A stretch of 7,912 nucleotides of DNA, from the NCBI GenBank assembly GCA_030917745.1, contig JAUPUC010000018.1, forward strand, positions 1 to 7,912. The letters are read 5' to 3'. Position 1 is the first letter of the stretch; each line of letters opens with the position of its first letter. A model generated the notes under the pieces. The model saw only the letters and a program-made list of their open reading frames with translations, was not told the DNA's origin and searched no databases. Source of the stretch: Patescibacteria group bacterium (GTDB lineage Bacteria; Patescibacteriota; Minisyncoccia; Moranbacterales; UBA1568). The translations under genes and the position numbers were made by a program. Below, piece by piece: positions 1 to 5,808 of this stretch.

Positions 1-566
1 ACTTCGAGATACCCGCGCGCCGCGAGAAAATTCCGTACCGTCTGCCAGAAAATATTCTTCTTCACGAAAATATCGCGCGTCTCAGGATTGGAGAGCAGAT
101 CGAGATAGCGACGGCGAAGTCGCTCTTCTTCATCCTGCAGACCGAAATGCTCAGTCGGAATCGGCCGCATGGACTTGCTCAGTATGCGCCACGACGCGAC
201 ATCAAGTGTCTTCTCATCTTTCTTTGTCAGAAAAACGGTACCGCTTGCTTCAACGAAATCACCGATTTCAATAGTCTCAGAAAAAAGTTTCAACGCGTCC
301 GTCCCAGTTGTCTGCTCGGAAAGAAAGATCTGGAATTTGCCACTTCCATCTTCGATATGCGCGAAACCAATCTTCCCCATCATTCGAAGCGAGCGAACAC
401 GACCGGCGATGACGACTACCTCCTTGGAAACTGCCAATTCATCAAAACGAGAGAGAAGCGTCGCATGGTTGATGGTTCGAGAAGTCTTTTCGGGATATGC
501 AGTACCAAAGGCTGTAACGAGATGAGATAATTTTTCTTGTTTGGTGGCTAGTATATCTTCGCGCAT
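1..566 (-). CDS. lysS: Lysyl-tRNA synthetase, class II (N-terminal part, cut by window edge)
   Basis: This frame is open from an ATG at 566-564 to the window edge (188 codons) and encodes the start of a class II LysRS, which charges tRNA-Lys with lysine in the cytoplasm. Residues about 45-135 form the OB-fold anticodon-binding domain, with the family pattern RVRSLRMMGKIGFAHIEDG followed by GKFQIFL. Then come the linker PIPTEHFGLQDEEERLRRRY and the YLDLL segment that opens the catalytic domain, ending in ARGYLEV within class II motif 1. Motifs 2 and 3 lie outside the window. The start is fixed by a stop codon three codons upstream in frame. No Shine-Dalgarno precedes it, and a promoter sits about 20 nt upstream of the ATG. 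The gene follows greA, a neighbour pair known from other bacteria, but a terminator separates them, so it is probably its own transcription unit. Overlapping plus-strand frames here are shadows. Confidence 0.93.
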   Translation of the reverse strand, partial: MREDILATKQEKLSHLVTAFGTAYPEKTSRTINHATLLSRFDELAVSKEVVVIAGRVRSLRMMGKIGFAHIEDGSGKFQIFLSEQTTGTDALKLFSETIEIGDFVEASGTVFLTKKDEKTLDVASWRILSKSMRPIPTEHFGLQDEEERLRRRYLDLLSNPETRDIFVKKNIFWQTVRNFLAARGYLE

Positions 567-592
567 ACGGGTTCATTACATTCAAAAATCTT

Positions 593-622
593 CTTATACT
601 CTAACGATTTTTTACCTTTCAA
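593..622 (-). promoter_or_regulatory. Sigma70-type promoter of lysS
   Basis: On the minus strand TTGAAA (622-617, 5 of 6 matches to the -35 consensus) is followed by an 18-nt spacer and TATAAG (598-593, 5 of 6 matches to the -10 consensus). The predicted start of transcription near 586 leaves a leader of only about 20 nt before the lysS ATG. The first two bases of the -35 box lie in the tail of the greA terminator. Transcription was not measured; this is a sequence call. Confidence 0.6.
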
Positions 623-654
623 GCAAGAAAAAGCCGCCAAAAGCTTGGCGGCTT
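621..654 (-). terminator. Rho-independent terminator of greA
   Basis: A perfect 10-bp inverted repeat (AAGCCGCCAA at 631-640 against TTGGCGGCTT at 645-654) encloses a 4-nt loop. Read on the minus strand the stem is followed by TTTTTCTTGC-type U-rich sequence. It begins 25 nt after the greA stop codon. The plus-strand side has no T-run, so the terminator should work in one direction only, closing greA transcription before lysS. Confidence 0.85.
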
Positions 655-679
655 CGTCAAAGAAATTGAGAGAGTGAAA

Positions 680-1135
680 CTATTTCACGTCAAGAATTTC
701 GTACTTCACTTTGCCTGCCGGAGCTTGCACTTCTACCTTATCGCCTTTTTGCTGTCCCATAAAAGCTTTTCCAAGTGGTGATTCGTTGGATATTTTTCCT
801 CGTGCTGGATCGACTTCATTGGAACCGACAATCTCGAAAGAAAGCTCTTTGTTCCCAAGTTTAACAATCAACTTGGATCCCATGCTTATTTCTGATCCCT
901 TGACCTTGGTATCAGCCAACACCGCGTCTCGCAACAGCGCTTCAAGTTCCATGATACGATTCTCATTTTCATCTTGCTGGCGCTTCGCCTCACTGTATTC
1001 GGCATTCTCGGACAAGTCACCCTGTTCCTTTGCCTCTTTGATGGCCTGAGCTATTGCAATACGAGTCGCTACTTTTCGTTCATCGAGTTCAGTCTGAAGT
1101 TTTTTCAAACCTTCAGCAGTATAGATTCTAGACAT
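680..1135 (-). CDS. greA: Transcript cleavage factor GreA
   Basis: The 151-residue product has the usual size and layout of GreA, which binds the secondary channel of RNA polymerase and stimulates cleavage of backtracked RNA. Residues about 1-75 form the antiparallel coiled coil; its tip carries the family motif GDLSENAEYSEAK with the acidic residues D40 and E43 that correspond to the catalytic-tip acids of E. coli GreA (D41, E44). Residues about 80-151 form the FKBP-like domain, including EVDPARGKISNESPLGKA and the final KVKYEIL strand. The ATG at 1135-1133 gives the standard MSRIYTAEGL beginning; only a weak purine stretch (AAGAGA) precedes it. The gene has its own probable promoter at 1291-1318, a structured leader, and a strong terminator after the TAG stop. 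Nothing is missing or broken. Confidence 0.97.
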   Translation of the reverse strand: MSRIYTAEGLKKLQTELDERKVATRIAIAQAIKEAKEQGDLSENAEYSEAKRQQDENENRIMELEALLRDAVLADTKVKGSEISMGSKLIVKLGNKELSFEIVGSNEVDPARGKISNESPLGKAFMGQQKGDKVEVQAPAGKVKYEILDVK

Positions 1136-1195
1136 GTTTTTCTCTTACAAAATAAATCGAGCTAACACGCTTCCCTGTTTTCTCTTGTATAAATC

Positions 1196-1245
1196 ACACA
1201 ATCATCATTTCGTTCACCCTTCGAAATGACGGAAGACTTTTGTGT
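1196..1245 (-). repeat. Nested inverted repeat in the greA leader
   Basis: An 8-bp perfect inverted repeat, TCATTTCG (1205-1212) and CGAAATGA (1222-1229) with a 9-nt loop, lies inside a second pair, TTGTGT/ACACAA (minus-strand bases 1245-1240 pair with 1201-1196). Together they could fold into a long interrupted stem in the RNA upstream of greA. The GTCATTTCGA...GAAATGA wording resembles short dispersed intergenic repeats seen in many bacterial genomes, but one copy in this window cannot show that. Its function is unknown. Confidence 0.4.
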
Positions 1246-1246
1246 A

Positions 1247-1270
1247 GAAAAGCTGCGCGCAAGCACAGCT
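1247..1270 (-). terminator. Terminator-like hairpin between mrdA and greA, inside the predicted greA leader
   Basis: Minus-strand AGCTGTGC (1270-1263) can pair with GCGCAGCT (1258-1251) around a 4-nt TTGC loop: 8 bp including one G-U pair. The stem is followed by a short T-run (TTTTC counting the last stem base). It could end the mre-mrdA transcript, or attenuate transcripts started at the 1291-1318 promoter, because it lies downstream of that promoter. The U-tract is short, so efficiency is doubtful. No better terminator was found in 1271-1358, although a seven-T run lies at 1323-1329 without a hairpin directly before it. Confidence 0.45.
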
Positions 1271-1290
1271 GTTCTCCCTGAAACGTATAC

Positions 1291-1318
1291 ATGTTACCAG
1301 ACGGCACAGAAATGTCAA
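1291..1318 (-). promoter_or_regulatory. Probable greA promoter
   Basis: Minus strand: a perfect TTGACA -35 box (1318-1313), a 16-nt spacer, and TAACAT (1296-1291, 4 of 6 matches) as -10. A run of seven T just upstream (1323-1329) could act as an A/T-rich upstream element. Predicted initiation near 1284 gives a greA leader of about 150 nt, the longest leader in the window, carrying the two structured elements listed separately. Confidence 0.5.
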
Positions 1319-1358
1319 CTCTAAAAAAACGACCGATTCTTGAGCTTTTCTGAAGCCT

Positions 1359-3257
1359 CTACTGAGATTCCTTTTGACTCCCTTGGTGATCAAAATACCA
1401 CTGATAGACTTCTTTGGTCACCGGAACAGCATTGTATCCCTCTTCACCCTGTCCTTCAACCAACACGATTAATGCAATCTCTGGTCTCTCAAAAGGAGCG
1501 AAAGAAACAAACCAGCCATGAGTATCTTTCCCGGTGCCGAATTGAGCCGTGCCTGTCTTGCCTGCCACAGCAACCGGTAATTCTTTCAGTAATTGCGCTG
1601 TCCCCTCGACGACTGTCTCTCTCATACCTTCACGTACTATCTTGAGTATACTGGCATCAATAAAGTCCTTTCGTACGATAGGTGATTCAATCGAAGACAA
1701 TTTACCGGAGATATCTCGGGTGTCCGAGACCAGCCGTGGCTCTCTCAGGATTCCGCCATTACTGATCGTCGCAATTGAATTCAACACCTGTAAAGGGGTA
1801 GCCGTCACAAATCCCTGACCAATCGATGCGTTATAATCGTCACCAATATACCAGCGCTCACCAAAACGCTTCTGTTTCCAATCAGGATCTGGTAAAAAGC
1901 CACTCGCTTCAACTGGAATATCGATACCCGTCTTTTTCCCATACCCGAAAAATTCTTCGTATGCTTTCATTCTCCTCATACCAAGACCTGGAATGCCGCC
2001 ATATCCACCACCAACTGAATAGAAATACACATCGCTCGAAACAGCAATAGCGCGACGAATATCAGTAAACCCATGTGCTTTCCAATCACCAAAAAAGAAT
2101 TTTCCGATACTAATACCTCCGCGACTCTCAATTTCCGTGTGTTCATTTACGACGCCTTCTGCCAAAGCGGCAGCTGCAATGACCGGCTTTAGGGTGGATC
2201 CCGGAGGATATTCGCCGTTCACCGCACGATTAAAAAGAGGTCTGGCATCATCTCCCAAAAGTTCCTGATACTGCTTCTGATGAATACCCCCCGAGAAAAG
2301 ATTATTATCATAACTCGGAAGGCTCACGAGAGCGAGGATTCCGCCAGTCTGTGGATTCATCGCGATTGCTGCCGCTCGTTTCAGCTTCTTTGTTTCCAGT
2401 AACGTACTCAGACTGTCGAATAGCTTCTTTTGTAATTCTGCATCAACATGTAGGATAATATCATTTCCAGAAATTGGCTGACTCATTCCAAGATCTTTCT
2501 TGACCTTCCCAAGTGCATCTACCTCAACCCGCTGTATTCCACTGCGTCCGCGTAAAAAAGTTTCGTATGATCTCTCAATACCCTCTTTTCCAAGGGTATC
2601 TGAAGAGCCGTACTCTGGATACAGGCTCAATTCCTCCTGTTTTATTCGTCCTTCATATCCAATAATATGCGAAAAAATAGGTCCATCCTTGTATTCACGC
2701 TTCGCTGATTGTGCTACCGCTACCCCAGGAAAATCCGTTTTTCGACTCAGGAAAAGAAGCATTTCCTCTTGAGTTAGTCCGGATTTCAAGAGAATCGGTG
2801 ATACCGTATTTCTCGGAGCTTCAAAAGCAAGGGAGGATATTTCTCTATCGATGGCGATGATTTCTGCAAGAAGTTCCTGCTCTCGTACACGACTTTCTTC
2901 TTCATGTGGAAGATCTGACGGCACAACGACCAAGTCAAGAGTGGGAATATTTTGCACTAATGCCTGGCCGGTTCGATCATAGATAATCCCTCGAGGAGCA
3001 GAGATGGAAAGTGTTCGCAGGCTATTCCGCTCTGCCATGCCTTGATACTTTTCTCCCTGCACAGTATTCAAAATAAACACTCTCCCTGCCAGAATCACCA
3101 GGATACACAAAGAAATCCACCATATACCTCGAAACCATCCTTTTGATAGTGGCCATTCCAAACGTGCAGCATCCTCTTCGGTAATAGTTAATACTGCATC
3201 GTCGATTTCGCGACCACGACGTGATGGATGGATCAAATTGCGAATAAAAAGTTTCAT
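1359..3257 (-). CDS. mrdA: Peptidoglycan D,D-transpeptidase PBP2 (class B penicillin-binding protein)
   Basis: This 632-residue protein cross-links peptidoglycan during cell elongation, anchored in the cytoplasmic membrane with its active domain outside. A cytoplasmic tail of about 42 residues is followed by one membrane helix (about 44-64). The dimerisation/pedestal domain includes ISAPRGIIYDRTGQALVQNI (about 86-105) and GKEGIERSYETFLRGRSG (about 223-240). The transpeptidase domain has all three catalytic motifs: S354-T-L-K357, S407-S-D409, and K567-T-G569. Aspartate in the third place of the second motif suits the PBP2 group rather than breaking it. The ATG lies 8 nt after the mreD TAA, and no Shine-Dalgarno precedes it, so translational coupling to mreD is likely. 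It is the last gene of the mreBCD-mrdA operon; the usual partner rodA does not follow. PBP3/FtsI is the alternative, but the mre context argues for PBP2. Confidence 0.95.
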   Translation of the reverse strand: MKLFIRNLIHPSRRGREIDDAVLTITEEDAARLEWPLSKGWFRGIWWISLCILVILAGRVFILNTVQGEKYQGMAERNSLRTLSISAPRGIIYDRTGQALVQNIPTLDLVVVPSDLPHEEESRVREQELLAEIIAIDREISSLAFEAPRNTVSPILLKSGLTQEEMLLFLSRKTDFPGVAVAQSAKREYKDGPIFSHIIGYEGRIKQEELSLYPEYGSSDTLGKEGIERSYETFLRGRSGIQRVEVDALGKVKKDLGMSQPISGNDIILHVDAELQKKLFDSLSTLLETKKLKRAAAIAMNPQTGGILALVSLPSYDNNLFSGGIHQKQYQELLGDDARPLFNRAVNGEYPPGSTLKPVIAAAALAEGVVNEHTEIESRGGISIGKFFFGDWKAHGFTDIRRAIAVSSDVYFYSVGGGYGGIPGLGMRRMKAYEEFFGYGKKTGIDIPVEASGFLPDPDWKQKRFGERWYIGDDYNASIGQGFVTATPLQVLNSIATISNGGILREPRLVSDTRDISGKLSSIESPIVRKDFIDASILKIVREGMRETVVEGTAQLLKELPVAVAGKTGTAQFGTGKDTHGWFVSFAPFERPEIALIVLVEGQGEEGYNAVPVTKEVYQWYFDHQGSQKESQ

Positions 3258-3265
3258 GAGGTGCT

Positions 3266-3781
3266 TTATTTGATTGCAAACTGCGCTTCTTGCCTGAGGG
3301 TGCGAATAACTAATTCAAACCATCTGAGCAAAGGTGCCAAGAGAAAGAAGAGAGTGAATGCTAAGAAAGAATCTAAAAGCATATCCCCGAAAGGATAACT
3401 CTCTTTTGTTATTCCAATCAGCAGTTGGTTTAAAAAAACGTACCCACCTGCTGCACCGCCCGCAAAAATCGCCAGAATAAAAAAACCGAGTCCACTCCGC
3501 TCACCAAGCAATGTTCGTCTCATGAAGAAACTCACCGCATAAGCTACCAGAACAAAATACAATGATGCAAACTGAAAGGCACCAAACAAAATGCTGTCAC
3601 AGATAACTACAACGGAAAGAAGCGGAAACAATACTGCGGGGAAACCAAGCAGCGCCGTCCAAACAACTGCCACCACCACCAGCGTGATAGGTGTCGACAC
3701 TCCCAAAAAAAATACCGGAACTATGGCAATATGTAAGACAACGACGCTAAATACACTTAAACATCGTACCCAAATACTCAT
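3266..3781 (-). CDS. mreD: Rod shape-determining membrane protein MreD
   Basis: The 171-residue product is almost entirely hydrophobic, with five or six predicted membrane segments (roughly 7-27, 31-64 as one or two helices, 66-87, 97-122, 134-152) and a short basic C-terminus (RTLRQEAQFAIK). Length, topology and position between mreC and mrdA identify it as MreD, an integral membrane part of the elongasome that works with MreC and PBP2. Sequence conservation in this family is low, so the name rests largely on context. Its ATG overlaps the mreC stop codon in a 4-nt ATGA junction, which implies translation coupled to mreC. There is no clear Shine-Dalgarno. The gene appears complete. Confidence 0.88.
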   Translation of the reverse strand: MSIWVRCLSVFSVVVLHIAIVPVFFLGVSTPITLVVVAVVWTALLGFPAVLFPLLSVVVICDSILFGAFQFASLYFVLVAYAVSFFMRRTLLGERSGLGFFILAIFAGGAAGGYVFLNQLLIGITKESYPFGDMLLDSFLAFTLFFLLAPLLRWFELVIRTLRQEAQFAIK

Positions 3782-4596
3782 GGATTTGATCTTAGAATAA
3801 TCGACACAAAGCGAATATCAGCGTATTTTACTGGGGAAATCACTGGGGCTCGCTGAAACAGTTTATCTGGGGTATATTCTGGGTCCTGAAGCGTCCCCAC
3901 GAGCAACCCACGCGGGAACTCCCCTCCCAAGCCAGATGTCACAATTGTATCACCACGCTTAAAAACATCCGTACGAGGAACCATATCAAATAAGAGACCC
4001 AATCCATGCTCTCCACGAACGATACCCTTGGCCAAACCATCGGGAGTGGTCACCGCAACCATGCTTTCAGGACTTGAGAGTAGATCGACGCGAGCACTCC
4101 CAATGAACACCTCCGCAATCTTCCCCACCAAAATACCCTTCCCTACAACCACTGGCATACCCGTCTCTACATGAGCACCACTTCCCTGATTAACGATAAG
4201 CGACTGTCCCTGTGCAAGTCCTCCTAGCCCAACAACTTCAGCCGCCACAAGCTGATATTGCTTCCGGAGATTAAGGTCGAAATCTCTTCGCAGTGTTTCA
4301 TTTTCTTGACGTACTTCTTTTAAGAGTGCCTCTTCAGCCCGTAAATCAAGATTCTCTCGAAGCAATTCTTCATTCCTCGTCTTCAGCTCACCAATTGAGG
4401 AAAGAAATTGCACAGTCTCTCGTGACTCAAAAGCAACATATGAGAACAGTCTCTCGAATGGGAAGAAAAGTACCTGCGTAACCGCCGCAATCGGCTTCAT
4501 GACAAACGAGGGATTCCACCATGCCAAAAATCCCAGTATACACAGAGCCAGAAGCGCTTTCGACAGTTTTGTCTGAAAAAATAGTTTCCTGACCAT
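3778..4596 (-). CDS. mreC: Rod shape-determining protein MreC
   Basis: The 272-residue product matches MreC, a bitopic membrane protein whose outer part contacts PBP2 and helps organise elongation. A short basic N-terminus leads into a membrane helix (about 11-27). A coiled coil follows (about 65-105, with GELKTRNEELLRENLDLR and LLKEVRQENETLRRDF). The C-terminal beta-barrel pair includes IVNQGSGAHVETGMPVV (about 134-150), VVGKGILVGKI, and the conserved TSGLGGEFPRGLLVG stretch (about 220-234). The ATG follows the mreB stop by 36 nt, with no Shine-Dalgarno. It ends in TGA overlapping the mreD start. The length is normal and no frame damage is seen. Confidence 0.95.
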   Translation of the reverse strand: MVRKLFFQTKLSKALLALCILGFLAWWNPSFVMKPIAAVTQVLFFPFERLFSYVAFESRETVQFLSSIGELKTRNEELLRENLDLRAEEALLKEVRQENETLRRDFDLNLRKQYQLVAAEVVGLGGLAQGQSLIVNQGSGAHVETGMPVVVGKGILVGKIAEVFIGSARVDLLSSPESMVAVTTPDGLAKGIVRGEHGLGLLFDMVPRTDVFKRGDTIVTSGLGGEFPRGLLVGTLQDPEYTPDKLFQRAPVISPVKYADIRFVSIILRSNP

Positions 4597-4632
4597 TTGT
4601 TTTGAGTCTATTTACAAAGCAAGAAATCATGC

Positions 4633-5730
4633 TCAAGAAGACAAATACTCTCGTGTCACTTCTTCTTCAATGAGCACTTCTTGCAGATGCTCCATATCAT
4701 CCAGCACCAATCCAGTACCGCGTACCACTGCCGTCAGAGGATCTTCCATCATGCGCACGCTAATACCCGTTTGATTCGCTAGAAGTCGATCGAGACCACG
4801 GATGAGTCCTCCTCCACCAGCCAGAATAATCCCCCGCTGCATGACATCGGACAGAAGTTCTGGCGGGGTTTCTTCAATAATCGTTTTCACATTATTTACG
4901 ATAACTCGAATCGATCGGGACAGGGCCTCGCGGACATGCTCATCATTCATAATGACTTCTTTTGGAAGCCCAGATACAAGGTCTCGACCCCGAAGCGCGT
5001 ATGTCAGGCGCTCCCGCAAAGGAAATGCATTACCGATCGCGATTTTCACTTCTTCCGCTGTTTTCTCACCGATGAGAATATTAAACTCATCGCGGCAATA
5101 ACGAACGATATCTTCATTCATTTCATCACCAGCAATACGGAGACTCCTTGAGACTACCACCCCACCCAGCGAAATAACTGCGATTTCCGTGGTTCCTCCT
5201 CCAATATCCACTACCATATTGCCTCCAGCTTCCGTCACAGGCAGCCGAGCACCAATAGCTGCAGCCATTGGTTCGTCAATCAGAAATGCCTGACGTGCGC
5301 CTGCATTCAAAGCTGCCTCAATGACAGCGCGCTTTTCCACTTCCGTAACACCCGATGGAATACCTATCAACACACGTGGACGACGTAAAAACGAAAACTT
5401 TCCTCGATTCACCTTATGGATAAAATAACGAAGCATCTGTTGCGTCACTTCGAAATCGCTCACCACACCATCCACCAGCGGTCGAGTGGCCACGATATGA
5501 CTCGGTGTCTTCCCGACCATTTTTTTGGCTTCACGTCCGATAGCAAGGATTTGGCCAGTCCGCTGATTCACCGCCACAACCGACGGCTCATTGATCAAAA
5601 TACCACGCCCTTTCACGTAGACCAGCGTATTGGCGGTTCCGAGATCGATACCGATATCCGGCGCCAAATGACCGAAAAACCGGTTGATCAGATCCTTCTG
5701 GATTTTTCGGAGGAATAATGAAAATGTCAT
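4633..5730 (-). CDS. mreB: Rod shape-determining protein MreB (bacterial actin)
   Basis: The 365-residue protein is a bacterial actin that polymerises along the inner membrane and guides elongation-specific wall synthesis. The actin-fold motifs are present: phosphate 1 DIGIDLGTANTLVYVKG (25-41), the IGIPSGVTEVEKRAV segment (122-136), phosphate 2 VVDIGGGTTEIAVISLGG (173-190), and the adenosine motif GIILAGGGGLIRGLD (300-314). The IDEPMAAAIGARLPV stretch (151-165) is typical of MreB. The 24 residues before the actin fold form a likely amphipathic, basic helix (LFLRKIQKDLINRFFGHL) suited to membrane binding, somewhat longer than in many MreB proteins. The ATG at 5730 was chosen because it gives this helix and lies about 17 nt from a good promoter; no Shine-Dalgarno is visible. 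First gene of the mreBCD-mrdA operon. Confidence 0.98.
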   Translation of the reverse strand: MTFSLFLRKIQKDLINRFFGHLAPDIGIDLGTANTLVYVKGRGILINEPSVVAVNQRTGQILAIGREAKKMVGKTPSHIVATRPLVDGVVSDFEVTQQMLRYFIHKVNRGKFSFLRRPRVLIGIPSGVTEVEKRAVIEAALNAGARQAFLIDEPMAAAIGARLPVTEAGGNMVVDIGGGTTEIAVISLGGVVVSRSLRIAGDEMNEDIVRYCRDEFNILIGEKTAEEVKIAIGNAFPLRERLTYALRGRDLVSGLPKEVIMNDEHVREALSRSIRVIVNNVKTIIEETPPELLSDVMQRGIILAGGGGLIRGLDRLLANQTGISVRMMEDPLTAVVRGTGLVLDDMEHLQEVLIEEEVTREYLSS

Positions 5731-5753
5731 AGCATCATAAAACAGGATAGTCT

Positions 5754-5783
5754 ATTCTACCCTTTTTTGAGGAATTTTTCCAA
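5754..5783 (-). promoter_or_regulatory. Sigma70-type promoter of the mreB-mreC-mreD-mrdA operon
   Basis: Minus strand: TTGGAA (5783-5778, 4 of 6 matches), an 18-nt spacer rich in A, and TAGAAT (5759-5754, 5 of 6 matches). Predicted initiation near 5747 leaves a leader of about 17 nt before the mreB ATG, the same design as the lysS promoter. There is no convincing terminator between aspS and mreB, so read-through from aspS may add to this promoter. Confidence 0.5.
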
Positions 5784-5808
5784 CTTTTTTGCTCTGCCAC
5801 ACCTGGTA

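Noticed and set aside
147..530. Two overlapping plus-strand open frames (147-530 and 169-525)
   Set aside because: They lie wholly inside lysS on the other strand, which has clear LysRS motifs; their translations show no recognisable domain.
1186..1191. TATACA near the greA start as a second promoter
   Set aside because: No acceptable -35 hexamer at 16-18 nt spacing and no extended -10 element.
1323..1358. Imperfect hairpin plus seven-T run after mrdA as a classical terminator
   Set aside because: The weak bulged stem is separated from the T-run by about 12 nt, so it does not fit an intrinsic terminator; the T-run fits better as an A/T-rich element above the greA promoter.
3022..3279. Minus-strand 85-codon frame overlapping the start of mrdA
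   Set aside because: It reads the same DNA out of frame with PBP2 and mreD and has no domain; the mrdA frame explains the region.
4633..5730. Possible TGA=Gly recoding as in some CPR lineages
   Set aside because: TGA ends mreB and mreC at the expected places, and no in-frame TGA is needed in any conserved gene.
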